Shown here: piece after piece, positions 18,297 through 26,045 of the stretch
Layout: each line of letters begins with the position of its first letter
How positions within the stretch are numbered: the stretch's first letter is position 1
Notes under the pieces: model-generated
What the model saw: the letters and a program-made list of their open reading frames with translations, nothing else
The model's database searches: none
What the model was told of the DNA's origin: nothing
Program-made: the position numbers and the translations under genes
DNA from: an uncultured Aquimarina sp.
Lineage (GTDB): Bacteria > Bacteroidota > Bacteroidia > Flavobacteriales > Flavobacteriaceae
Assembly (NCBI GenBank): GCA_947489685.1
Contig: CANLEM010000002.1
Coordinates: forward strand, 186,001 to 250,000
Reading direction: 5' to 3'
Length of the DNA: 64,000 nucleotides

Positions 18297-18350
18297 CTTT
18301 TTATATCCTACAATCTTTGATGCTAGGCATCAGATTTTCGGATATAAAAA
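18297..18350. repeat. Nested inverted repeat
   Basis: CTTTTTATATCC and GGATATAAAAA form an 11-bp stem enclosing a second hairpin, GATGCTAGGCATC. A similar GATGC-AGA-GCATC unit lies just before it at 18280. No gene fits here, so it is either a structured RNA or the remnant of a mobile-element end. Confidence 0.4.
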
Positions 18351-18376
18351 AACCAGATACTTTCGTATCTGGTTTT
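18349..18376 (-). terminator. Terminator behind tRNA 3'-half copy A
   Basis: A 12-bp stem (AAAACCAGATAC / GTATCTGGTTTT) with a four-base loop is followed by a T-run on the minus strand. It lies directly after the tRNA 3'-half at 18381-18425, as a terminator follows the intact tRNA at 63242. Confidence 0.7.
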
Positions 18377-18380
18377 CTTC

Positions 18381-18545
18381 GTAGCGGGAACAGGACTCGA
18401 ACCTGTGACCTTCGGGTTATGAGCCATTTCGGTCGCACTATAACCACACTGAATGTCAGTACTTTAATTTTTTTGAAGTACCTATAAACTTGCAAATACC
18501 TACAAATGGGTACTTAAAACAGGTACTTTTTTATGAAGTACCTAT
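18381..18545 (-). repeat. tRNA-Met 3'-half copy A with AGGTACTT arm repeats
   Basis: Bases 18381-18425 (45 nt) are identical to the 3' half of the intact tRNA-Met from the anticodon to the discriminator. The 5' half is absent: beyond 18425 the sequence changes to ATTTCGGTCGCAC. From 18475 to 18543 lie five GTAC- or TACC-centred repeats (GAAGTACCT, AAATACCT, GGGTACTT, AGGTACTT, GAAGTACCT). The whole 165-bp block recurs at 29541 with identical spacing. Read as an attachment-site junction left by a tyrosine recombinase. Confidence 0.7.
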
Positions 18546-18890
18546 TTAACGTATGCAAACATCAACAAATAGAAACAAACAAATACGTAAAAACTGTACA
18601 CAATTGCTGCATACAGTTTTTAGCTTTTTCCTTTTAATAATTCAAAAAATTACTTGTAGATAACCAAATGTTTAGAATAGATTTTCCGTAAAAACCTAAA
18701 ACCTATGATTTATGTAACATTGAATTCCTATTGTATAACCTTACATCGATTAATTATAAAGATCTTTGTAATAAATATTATAAAATGAGAATATAATCGT
18801 TTTCAAAAAATGAATCTTGAACGACCTAGAATTACCAAAATGATAATGCATGCGGAGTATTTGATATATACTACAAAACATTTTCAGGTA
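18546..18890. other. Intergenic region with a second arm-repeat block
   Basis: The stretch 18549-18624 (AACGTATGC, TACGTAAAAACTGTA, CATACAGTTTT) is recognisably homologous to the GTACGTA block at 54218-54298 beside another tRNA copy. The remainder is AT-rich with no gene that I can support. Confidence 0.45.
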
Positions 18891-18927
18891 AAAAAAGAGG
18901 CAGAAATTCAAAACTCTGCCTTTTTTA
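18891..18927 (+). terminator. Bidirectional terminator-like hairpin
   Basis: GAGGCAGA / TCTGCCTTTTTT forms a GC-containing stem with a T-run on the plus strand and a matching A-run on the other side. No upstream gene is recognised, so it may end a small RNA or an eroded gene. Confidence 0.55.
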
Positions 18928-19020
18928 ATAAAGTTGAATAAAACTTTACAAAACAAATATTCTTTAGTAAGAAAATATTAAAACAATACACAAATCAATG
19001 TTATAGATCAATTTTAATAT

Positions 19021-19089
19021 AAAATGACGACACATAATTAGTCTAACTCTTAAAGCCATTCGAATAGATTCTTTAAAATCGTCATTTTT
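19021..19089. repeat. 10-bp inverted repeat
   Basis: AAAATGACGA and TCGTCATTTT are separated by 49 bases, 95 bases upstream of the small protein gene at 19184. It may be a 5' regulatory structure; no function can be assigned. Confidence 0.35.
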
Positions 19090-19183
19090 CTTGCTGATTC
19101 TTTTTATCCTCAGAGGTTATTTACTTATTAATTAATTCTCTGGGGGCAAAAGAAATGAAAAAAAACCTCTTCTAATATTAATT

Positions 19184-19366
19184 ATGAAACTGAATAAAAA
19201 TGTAATTCTAAAATATGAAGTAGGTGATACGGTATTTACTAAAATAAACCCCAGCATTTCGCTGATAGTAAAGCGATATATTGATGGAATCTACTACTGT
19301 GGATTTCAAAATGATCCTGATAGATGGGAATTAGGTTTGACGGCAAGAGCATTGATAGGAAGTTAA
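19184..19366 (+). CDS. Small conserved-pattern protein, unknown
   Basis: The 60-residue protein has the core GDTVFTKINPSISLIVKRY followed by IYYCGFQNDPD. The same arrangement (GDTVYAKANPEVKLIVRLY ... IYYCTFAEDPK) occurs in the 55-residue product of 24023-24190, so the two are paralogues in one 11-kb interval. The first segment looks like a small SH3-like beta-barrel with a GD turn. It lies 41 bases upstream of the DUF1611 gene and may be cotranscribed. Confidence 0.65.
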   Translation: MKLNKNVILKYEVGDTVFTKINPSISLIVKRYIDGIYYCGFQNDPDRWELGLTARALIGS

Positions 19367-19407
19367 ATTATTCCGAAATCTTTTTTTTATCTTAAATCAC
19401 ACAAATT

Positions 19408-20499
19408 ATGAAAACATCAGCAATTGTCTACTGCGAAAATGAATATGGCAAACTGGATGGTAAAATAGCAAACGGTCTTGTCCGGCATTCTGACAAGTAT
19501 AAAATCGTTGGTATTATTGATAGTACAAAATCAGGTCTTGATGCAGGAGAATATTTAGATGGAATCAAAAATGGGATACCCATATTCCGAAATTTTAATC
19601 AAGCTATCGAAATGTTGGATAGTATTCCACAATACTTTATCTACGGAATTGCTCCTCTACAGCCCTTACTTAATGATGAAGAGAAAAAAATTATTTACAC
19701 CGCCATCAAAGCTGGGTTACATATTGTAAATGGACTTCCAGAGTTTCTTTCTGATGATGAAGTTTGTATGAGTCTCGCAAAAAAATATAATGTATCTATT
19801 TTTGATGTTAGAAAACCACCTTCAAAAAAAAATCTTCACCAATTTACTGGCAAAATAAGAAATGTTCAAACCCCTATCATAACAATATCAGGCACAGATT
19901 GTGCTGTTGGTAAGCGAACTACAGCACTTAAATTGGTAGCGGCTCTAAAGAATGAAGGATTGAATGCCATCTTCATAACTACAGGCCAAACAGGGATACT
20001 TCAAGGTACAAAATACGGTATTGCTATAGATGTTCTAAGTTCTGGCTTTGCGACTGGAGAAGTTGAAAATGCTATTATGGAAGCACTCAAAGAAAAACCC
20101 GATATTATTGTAGTAGAGGGACAGGGGGCACTTAGTCATCCAGCATTTACCTCTTCGAGTGCAATCATTCGAGGTGCTATGCCAAAGGCTATTATCCTTC
20201 AACATCCACCAAAAAGACGTAACAGATGTGATTTTCCCAAAATTCCCATGCCAACACTTGAAAGTGAAATAAAAATGCTAGAAACTTTCTCTGGCTCCAA
20301 AGTAATAGCAATTACAATCAATCATGAAGATATGAATGACCAAGAAGTTGAAAGTACAACAAAGATTTATGAAGAAAAGTACCAATTACCTGTCACTGAT
20401 GTCTTAAAAAATGATTGCAGCAAGCTGATAGAAAAACTTTATGAAATATTCCCCGATTTAATTCGTGTCAATCCATTACTATGCCAACCCCAAGAATAG
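19408..20499 (+). CDS. DUF1611 family protein (DgcN-like, D-amino-acid N-acyl transfer?)
   Basis: The 363-residue protein matches DUF1611: an N-terminal Rossmann-like half (about 1-140) and a C-terminal P-loop-type half. The nucleotide-binding motif is SGTDCAVGKRTTALKL (about 159-174), then FITTGQTGILQG, VVEGQGALSHPA and ILQHPPKRR. Some family members (DgcN) are reported as D-glutamate N-acetyltransferases in D-glutamate catabolism. The gene overlaps the next one, a PLP racemase fused to a D,D-dipeptidase, by 19 bases. This supports a D-amino-acid pathway, though the exact reaction here is unproven. Confidence 0.8.
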   Translation: MKTSAIVYCENEYGKLDGKIANGLVRHSDKYKIVGIIDSTKSGLDAGEYLDGIKNGIPIFRNFNQAIEMLDSIPQYFIYGIAPLQPLLNDEEKKIIYTAIKAGLHIVNGLPEFLSDDEVCMSLAKKYNVSIFDVRKPPSKKNLHQFTGKIRNVQTPIITISGTDCAVGKRTTALKLVAALKNEGLNAIFITTGQTGILQGTKYGIAIDVLSSGFATGEVENAIMEALKEKPDIIVVEGQGALSHPAFTSSSAIIRGAMPKAIILQHPPKRRNRCDFPKIPMPTLESEIKMLETFSGSKVIAITINHEDMNDQEVESTTKIYEEKYQLPVTDVLKNDCSKLIEKLYEIFPDLIRVNPLLCQPQE

Positions 20500-22274
20500 A
20501 TATTAATCTTAATAAAATTGCTCATAACGCTAAGGCTTTAAGTTCTCTTTTTCAATCAAAAGGCATCAATATAATTGTTGTTACCAAAGGAGTTTGTGCG
20601 CATCCGCATATTGCTAATATTTTGGTGAAGAGCGGAGTAAAAATTCTTGCTGACTCAAGAATAGCAAATATCAAAAAAATGCAAGAGGCTGGTGTAAAAG
20701 CTACTTTTTTATTGATTAGGACACCTATGATAAGTCAGGTAGAATCTGTAGTATTAGATACCGATATGAGTTTAAATTCGGAGTTATCTGTTATAAAAAA
20801 ACTTTCAGAATTTGCTCTCCTGCATGGTAAGGTTCATAAAATCATACTCATGGTAGAATTAGGGGATTTGCGCGAAGGTATCATCCCATCACAATTAGAA
20901 AACACGATCAAAAAGGTCCTAACCCTTAAAGGTATTGAACTTAAAGGAATAGGTACAAATCTCGCTTGTTTTTCGGGAGTTAAACCCACAACAGAAAAGA
21001 TGGACATGCTGTCTACTATTGCTGTTAGTATTGAAAAAAAATTTCATATTAAACTATCCATAATTTCAGGAGGAAATTCGGCTAATTATAATTGGTTCAG
21101 CACTACAAAAGATGTTGGCAGGATAAATAATTTGAGATTAGGAGAATCTATATTTTTGGGTTATGAACCCTTAACAGGAAAACCGATTCCAAAACTTTAT
21201 CAAGACGCTTTTATGCTAGTGGCTGAAGTTATAGAATTGAAAAACAAATCATCCGTACCCAATGGTGAAATAGGTCTGGACTCTTTTGGTAACAAACCAA
21301 AATTTAAAGACCAAGGCATGATACGACGGGCTATCCTGGCAATGGGTGTACAAGACGTAATGGTGACCGGGCTAACTCCAAAATTGGATATTGAAATCCT
21401 GGGAGCCGGTGGCGATCATATTATAATCAATGCCAAAAAGGAGGACTTAAAAGTGGGTAGCGATGTATCATTTACATTAAAGTATGGCGCATTAGTTACC
21501 GCTATGAATTCATCCTATATTTCTAAAAACATTATCACTCCTATAAGTGCGGCAGCGTATTGCGCCATAATAGAAGAAAAAGACAGGTTGCACAAAAAGA
21601 ATACGGCTACTATGCCAATTAATGAGGATCACACTCCATTGATAAGTCTCCAGGATTCGGATTTTAATTTAATATTTGAAAAATCCATTCAAAAAAACTA
21701 TCGTTATTTAGTTAGAAAAGAGATCTACGAAAAAATAGGTCGAATCAGTAAGCTTCTGGATAATCAGGGCAAAAAACTAATTATTAGATCAGCTTGGAGA
21801 TCATTTGAACATCAACAAAAACTATGGGATCAAAAAGCCAGTTTTATGAAAAAGAAATACCCTAACAAAACAGCAGAAGAAATTAACGAAATAGTGTCAA
21901 TGTTTATTGCTCCAAAAAGACAATCTACCCATGCAACAGGAGGTGCTGTTGATGCGCTGATTTATGATTTAAGAAAAAAATGCGTACTCGATTTTGGAAC
22001 CAACGAAGGACTACATATTGATTTAAATAAAAAATGTTATCCCAAACATCCTGACATTAGTGAAGAAGCAAAGAAAAACCGCAAACTTCTGATGAAACTT
22101 TTCGAGGATGAAGATTTTGTATGTGATCATAAAGAATATTGGCATTTTGACTATGGCAATATTGGTTGGGCGGTAGAAAAAAATGAGGAATACGCTAACT
22201 ATGGTATTTTAGAAGAATCGTTTGTACAGTCAGCCAATCTCCAATATCCTGATAAAGTGTTCTTTTATCTTTAG
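20481..22274 (+). CDS. Fusion: alanine/ornithine racemase-type PLP enzyme + VanX-like M15 D,D-dipeptidase
   Basis: The 597-residue protein has two enzyme domains. Residues 1-385 match the alanine/ornithine racemase family of fold-III PLP enzymes: the PLP lysine is Lys36 in VVTKGVCAHP, then ILADSRIANIKKMQ, MVELGDLREGI, SGGNSANY and RLGESIFLGY. Residues 400-597 match M15D D-Ala-D-Ala dipeptidases: IRSAWRSFEHQQ, zinc ligands His484 and Asp491 in STHATGGAVDAL, catalytic Glu552 and zinc ligand His555 in EYWHFDYG. The likely role is release of D-amino acids from D,D-dipeptides and their racemisation in one polypeptide. Without a signal peptide it is cytoplasmic. The upstream DUF1611 gene overlaps by 19 bases. 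I do not know this fusion as a standard architecture. Resistance to glycopeptides is possible but not implied. Confidence 0.85.
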   Translation: MPTPRIDINLNKIAHNAKALSSLFQSKGINIIVVTKGVCAHPHIANILVKSGVKILADSRIANIKKMQEAGVKATFLLIRTPMISQVESVVLDTDMSLNSELSVIKKLSEFALLHGKVHKIILMVELGDLREGIIPSQLENTIKKVLTLKGIELKGIGTNLACFSGVKPTTEKMDMLSTIAVSIEKKFHIKLSIISGGNSANYNWFSTTKDVGRINNLRLGESIFLGYEPLTGKPIPKLYQDAFMLVAEVIELKNKSSVPNGEIGLDSFGNKPKFKDQGMIRRAILAMGVQDVMVTGLTPKLDIEILGAGGDHIIINAKKEDLKVGSDVSFTLKYGALVTAMNSSYISKNIITPISAAAYCAIIEEKDRLHKKNTATMPINEDHTPLISLQDSDFNLIFEKSIQKNYRYLVRKEIYEKIGRISKLLDNQGKKLIIRSAWRSFEHQQKLWDQKASFMKKKYPNKTAEEINEIVSMFIAPKRQSTHATGGAVDALIYDLRKKCVLDFGTNEGLHIDLNKKCYPKHPDISEEAKKNRKLLMKLFEDEDFVCDHKEYWHFDYGNIGWAVEKNEEYANYGILEESFVQSANLQYPDKVFFYL

Positions 22275-22395
22275 ACGTGTGGTATTTTATAAAAATGTTT
22301 TCATTGCGTAATTCAATACTCTTTTCCTTAAGTACACTCAGGTAGTACTTTAACTAAAATATATTTTCTTTTCTAATATGTCTGTTTTAATATTC

Positions 22396-22701
22396 TTATA
22401 TAAGTTCTAAAGTAGTAGTTGGTTGAATAATACCAAAGATGTCTGATTCTTTCATAATAAGCGCATCAATACCTCCAATAGTAATTTCGGTTCCAGAATA
22501 TTTCCCGTATAATACCGTATCACCAACTTTTACAGTCATGGGTTCATCTTTTTTACCCTTTCCAACGGCCAGTATGATTCCCTTTTGAGGTTTTTCTTTA
22601 GCATTATCAGGTATGATAATGCCTCCCTTTGATTTTTCTTCTGCTATATCTGCTTTTACTAAGACTCCATCGGCAAGCGGTTGAATTTTGAATTTATGCA
22701 T
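22396..22701 (-). CDS. groES: GroES-type co-chaperonin (orphan copy)
   Basis: The 101-residue protein has the Cpn10 fold pattern: an N-terminal strand [14 protein letters not shown], a mobile loop [32 protein letters not shown] and a C-terminal [10 protein letters not shown]. No groEL lies beside it, unlike the usual groESL operon, so it is probably a second, stress-related copy. A CsbD-like gene lies 25 bases upstream on the same strand. Confidence 0.92.
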   Translation of the reverse strand: MHKFKIQPLADGVLVKADIAEEKSKGGIIIPDNAKEKPQKGIILAVGKGKKDEPMTVKVGDTVLYGKYSGTEITIGGIDALIMKESDIFGIIQPTTTLELI

Positions 22702-22726
22702 GATCTTTTTTCTTAATTATTAAAAT

Positions 22727-22921
22727 TCAATAGGTTTGAAGCTCTGCAAAAAGCGATTCTAACTCTGCTCTGGTTTTCTTAAGTTTAATAGCAAGATTAT
22801 CAAGCATCACTTCTTTTTGCTCATCTTTAAAGTCAAAATCTTTATCAGATAAAAAAGTGAATCTCCGTTTGAGCATTACCTTTTGTTCTCTCCAACTTCT
22901 TGTAATATTTGTTTTAGCCAT
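22727..22921 (-). CDS. CsbD-like general stress protein
   Basis: The 64-residue protein follows the CsbD pattern: SWREQKVMLKRRFTFLSDKD, an acidic DFKDEQKE patch, then MLDNLAIKLKKTRAELESLF. CsbD proteins are small, abundant, stress-induced and of unknown mechanism. It sits between the GT14 gene and groES in one minus-strand run. Confidence 0.75.
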   Translation of the reverse strand: MAKTNITRSWREQKVMLKRRFTFLSDKDFDFKDEQKEVMLDNLAIKLKKTRAELESLFAELQTY

Positions 22922-22929
22922 TTTACTAT

Positions 22930-23973
22930 TTATTTACTACCATTAAGTAGTGGTTTTGGTAGTTGAATTGACGGATTTATAATTGTTTCCGGATCTAATA
23001 GATCACTTTTTTTTGCACCAATAGTAAGCGTTGAAATAAGGTTAAAATCAATACTATTAGAATTGTTTGTTATTTGATCTGTTTTTAAAGCTTCCTCCAA
23101 AATACCCAATATAGATTCATCAACTCTTTCATCTAATTTTCTGGCGAATAAGTTGTCTCCCTGTATTAAGAAATCAATATCCACTCTTGTCAAAGTTTCT
23201 GGTTTCAATTTTATATCGCCATTAACTATCCTTACAACAACTCTCTTATCATCGTTTATGATCGTTTCTTTGAATGAAGAATTCATTAATGTAGTTTGAA
23301 AAAATGATTTATCAGCAATTAGGATCTTACGATAGAAATCTTCAAACTTTTTCACTTCGGGACTGTGACAAATAAATTCACAGCATGCTCTGGTCAAAAT
23401 CATCCATTGTCCGCCGACATACCAAGTCACATTTTTCATGAAAGATCTTTTATAGGGTATGCCGGAAAAGCCAATACCTATCTCATGAAAATGATTTTCA
23501 ACGCGGTTCAGTGTATCAGATTTCTTCTTAATTTGATTGGCTATTTTTATGAAGTTTTTTTCTTTATTCCTGCTCAAAAAATCAAAAATAAAATCTTGAG
23601 ATTTCAAAGGAAAATCCTGATCGCTTAGATTAATAAAAAAATCCCATTTCAGACAACGGTTTAAGAGATATTTCATTCCATTAATTTGAGACTGTACCAT
23701 ACTATATCCTCCCCTCTCTACATTTTCGCTTTTTAAAAGATAAACGCTGGAGTAATCTTCCAAAAATGTTTTAACATCTTTTTCAACGTTTATATCAACC
23801 TCTTGATCGATCTGTATTAAGTAGTGGTTTTCTGGATGGTAAATGGCTTTAAACAATCGTTTGAACTGTCCAGGAAAACGGTGAACCAATATGAAGTAGG
23901 CAATCTTAGGCTTCTTTTTTGGAATGTTAAAATCAAAGCTTTGCTTTTTTGGTATGCCTAATTCTTGTGTCAT
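22930..23973 (-). CDS. GT14 (core-2/I-branching type) glycosyltransferase
   Basis: The 347-residue protein has the GT14 pattern (PF02485): KIAYFILVHRFPGQFKRLFKAI at the N-terminus, NHYLIQIDQ, ERGGYSMVQSQINGMKYLL, WDFFINLSDQDFPLK, and GGQWMILTRACCEFI near 205. Family members transfer N-acetylglucosamine or xylose in beta linkage, independently of metal ions. The bacterial acceptor is unknown. It is cytoplasmic (no membrane helix) and heads the run GT14, CsbD-like, groES, with 8- and 25-base gaps. Confidence 0.87.
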   Translation of the reverse strand: MTQELGIPKKQSFDFNIPKKKPKIAYFILVHRFPGQFKRLFKAIYHPENHYLIQIDQEVDINVEKDVKTFLEDYSSVYLLKSENVERGGYSMVQSQINGMKYLLNRCLKWDFFINLSDQDFPLKSQDFIFDFLSRNKEKNFIKIANQIKKKSDTLNRVENHFHEIGIGFSGIPYKRSFMKNVTWYVGGQWMILTRACCEFICHSPEVKKFEDFYRKILIADKSFFQTTLMNSSFKETIINDDKRVVVRIVNGDIKLKPETLTRVDIDFLIQGDNLFARKLDERVDESILGILEEALKTDQITNNSNSIDFNLISTLTIGAKKSDLLDPETIINPSIQLPKPLLNGSK

Positions 23974-24022
23974 TTTATGTATGTGTTATTTTGTTCTTAA
24001 CTTTAGTTATTTTAAGTAATCA

Positions 24023-24190
24023 TTATAAAAGCTCTCTTTCAAAAAACACTACTTCCTTTTTCTTAGGATCTTCTGCAAACGTACAGTAATATATTCGGCG
24101 GTAGTATAATCGTACAATCAATTTAACTTCAGGATTTGCTTTGGCGTAAACCGTATCACCTGGTTTGAATTTACTTTCTTGTCCTTCCAT
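24023..24190 (-). CDS. Small protein, paralogue of the 19184 product
   Basis: A 55-codon frame from ATG at 24190. The sequence FKPGDTVYAKANPEVKLIVR then IYYCTFAEDPKKKEVVFFER aligns with the 60-residue product of 19184-19366 (shared GDTV, LIV, IYYC and DP). Repeated occurrence within one interval argues that it is a real gene. It lies 18 bases downstream of the cupin gene. Confidence 0.6.
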   Translation of the reverse strand: MEGQESKFKPGDTVYAKANPEVKLIVRLYYRRIYYCTFAEDPKKKEVVFFERELL

Positions 24191-24208
24191 ATACTTTATA
24201 TTTAAATT

Positions 24209-24559
24209 CTAAATACTCACATCTTCATAACCACTTTTAATGATGATCGACATCATTTTAAATCGTTTATTAGCCTTTACTACATTTCTTGTATGAGCTG
24301 GGATAATGATTACGTGACCAGTTTCAATCGTATTTGATTCTTCATTAATAATAATCTCAGCTTCTCCATCTATTACCTGAATAAGATTGTCAAAAGGAGA
24401 TATTTTAGAGGGCAACGCTTCTCCACTATCAAATGATAATATAGTTACAGTTCCTGTTTTTTTCTTCAGGATTGCTTTCATAATAACAGATTTAGGCACA
24501 TAATCAATAGTGTCAACCAAATTAAGTTTAAAGGATTTTTCTAATTCTTGATTTTTCAT
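24209..24559 (-). CDS. Cupin-domain protein
   Basis: The 116-residue single-domain protein has a double-stranded beta-helix pattern: GTVTILSFDSGEALPSK, IQVIDGEAEIIINEE, TGHVIIIPAHTRNVVKAN. The first cupin motif lacks two of the usual metal-binding histidines; only His97 of the second motif region is plain, so metal binding is doubtful. Proteins of this type are often small-molecule binders in stress loci. Confidence 0.8.
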   Translation of the reverse strand: MKNQELEKSFKLNLVDTIDYVPKSVIMKAILKKKTGTVTILSFDSGEALPSKISPFDNLIQVIDGEAEIIINEESNTIETGHVIIIPAHTRNVVKANKRFKMMSIIIKSGYEDVSI

Positions 24560-24623
24560 GGATAATATGATAGAAGATTAATGCTAAACTAGAATAAGAT
24601 GATCATGATTTTTTACATAACGT

Positions 24624-24740
24624 TCATTCACCACTCCTTTTCTCCTTTCTTTTTGCAGCTTTTGCAGCCCTTTTTTCTTTCAAGCTTTTTGCAGGTGCTT
24701 TTTTACCTGACTTGGATTTACCTTCTTTTTCTTTTGACAT
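24624..24740 (-). CDS. 38-residue Lys/Ala-rich basic protein
   Basis: ATG at 24740 to TGA at 24624. The sequence is dominated by Lys, Ala, Glu and Ser (MSKEKEGKSKSGKK, then KEKRAAKAAKRKEKR). Similar small basic proteins occur in flavobacterial stress clusters and may bind nucleic acid, but no function is known. The 40-bp element at 24827-24866 lies 87 bases upstream. Confidence 0.6.
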   Translation of the reverse strand: MSKEKEGKSKSGKKAPAKSLKEKRAAKAAKRKEKRSGE

Positions 24741-24826
24741 GATTTTCTGTTTTAATAATATTAGTAGCTCACCTGTTATGGGTAGTTTTAATATGTATAC
24801 AAAAATCAGTTAATTAATGATTTAAT

Positions 24827-24866
24827 GCGTTACATTACGCTGAACCTACGTTACATATATCACACT
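24827..24866 (-). promoter_or_regulatory. Shared 40-bp upstream element, copy 1
   Basis: Thirty of 40 bases match, without gaps, the element at 26946-26985, including an unbroken 15-base run TTACATATATCACAC. On the minus strand it precedes the small basic protein gene. It is probably a common promoter or operator. Confidence 0.6.
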
Positions 24867-24990
24867 TTTGAATAATATTATTTTGAATATTAAATAACCA
24901 ATATATCAGAACTACAATTTGTTAGGATATGATTAGATAGTAATTCCTCATTTGAGGTTTTTCTGATTAATCATAAACAAAAGGGTCTAA

Positions 24991-25881
24991 TTATAATGAA
25001 GAAGGCATTATATCACTCTTCTTTTTAAAAGGCTTCTTATAAACAATTGTACGGTGTGGATATGGGATTTCAATACTTTCTTTATCAAACCTTTTTTTAA
25101 TAGATTGATTAATATCATAGTGCATATCAAAAGCTTTGTATGGATTATCACACCATACTCTAGCTTTCAGGTTTACACTACTCTCACCAAAACCAATAAG
25201 AAAAACCTGAACAATTTCTATATTTCTATTTTTTTCTTTCTTAGATCGGTTATCAATACAAAAAGGGTGTTTTTCTGCCTCCTCTCTCATAATGGTTTTG
25301 GCAATATCAATATTGCTTTCATAACTTATTCCAATCTCAATTGATTGACATATTTTTTCATTTGCAATACTACTATTAATAACTGTTTCACCACTTATTA
25401 TTGAGTTTGGGATAATGATCCTTCTATTTTCAAAATTGACAATTACTGTGTGTCTTAACGTAATATCTTCTACTGTCCCTGTATATTGATTAGCAATTGT
25501 GATAAAATCACCAACTCTAAATGGCTTGAAAATAACAATAAAAGTTCCACTAACAATATTAGATAAGGCTTGTTGCGCAGCTAACCCAAGAATAGCTAGA
25601 AAAATACCTGCACTTGCAAAAACCGTAAGTGCATAAGCTTTGAGAGGAGGGATTAGGAAAGTAATGGTAGCTAGGGCAATTAGCCAAAATAGAAAAGCAA
25701 CAGCATTTTTAAAAAAATGATAATGAGTAGGCGCTATTTGAGATTTTTTTGAAGTATGCAGAATGTACTTATTGAGTACCCATATCGATACTTTGATAAG
25801 TGCCATTGTCACTATAATGACTAAAACAACAATTACGATATAATTGTTGCTCCATTTAGTTATAAAATCTATTATTTTCAT
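24991..25881 (-). CDS. MscS-family small-conductance mechanosensitive channel
   Basis: The 296-residue channel has three N-terminal membrane helices. The pore-lining TM3 and its exit have the family signature GLAAQQALSNIVSGTFIVIF, followed by KPFRVGDFI and the beta-domain segment GTVEDITLRHTVI and IIIPNS. It relieves turgor on hypo-osmotic shock in the inner membrane. The C-terminal alpha-beta domain is present. It is the downstream neighbour of the prohibitin-family gene. Confidence 0.92.
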   Translation of the reverse strand: MKIIDFITKWSNNYIVIVVLVIIVTMALIKVSIWVLNKYILHTSKKSQIAPTHYHFFKNAVAFLFWLIALATITFLIPPLKAYALTVFASAGIFLAILGLAAQQALSNIVSGTFIVIFKPFRVGDFITIANQYTGTVEDITLRHTVIVNFENRRIIIPNSIISGETVINSSIANEKICQSIEIGISYESNIDIAKTIMREEAEKHPFCIDNRSKKEKNRNIEIVQVFLIGFGESSVNLKARVWCDNPYKAFDMHYDINQSIKKRFDKESIEIPYPHRTIVYKKPFKKKSDIMPSSL

Positions 25882-26045
25882 AGGCGATGACCTGTCTTTA
25901 TCAAACCCAATATGAAGCTAAATACTATTTTTGATTATTTTAAAGACAGCTATATGTTACTTATTTTTTGTTTTAAAAGAAATCAAATGAATCATTACAA
26001 ATGAAATTATCATAAGCTAAAGATTGATCCCATAAGATTGCCCTA

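Noticed and set aside
18203..18487. Open frame with SGNRTRTCDLRVM on the plus strand
   Set aside because: This peptide is antisense to the tRNA 3' half and appears wherever the fragment occurs (also 63219-63446). It is a known kind of false gene call.
18750..18956. 68-codon minus-strand frame
   Set aside because: Phe/Ile/Tyr-rich composition of AT-rich non-coding DNA, and it crosses a terminator hairpin.
19160..19183. Six-codon leader peptide before 19184
   Set aside because: Too short and without codon pattern or attenuator structure.
20481..22274. Glycopeptide (vancomycin) resistance cluster
   Set aside because: A VanX-like domain and a racemase are present, but there is no D-Ala-D-Lac or D-Ala-D-Ser ligase, VanH or VanRS pair nearby. 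Gram-negatives gain little from it.
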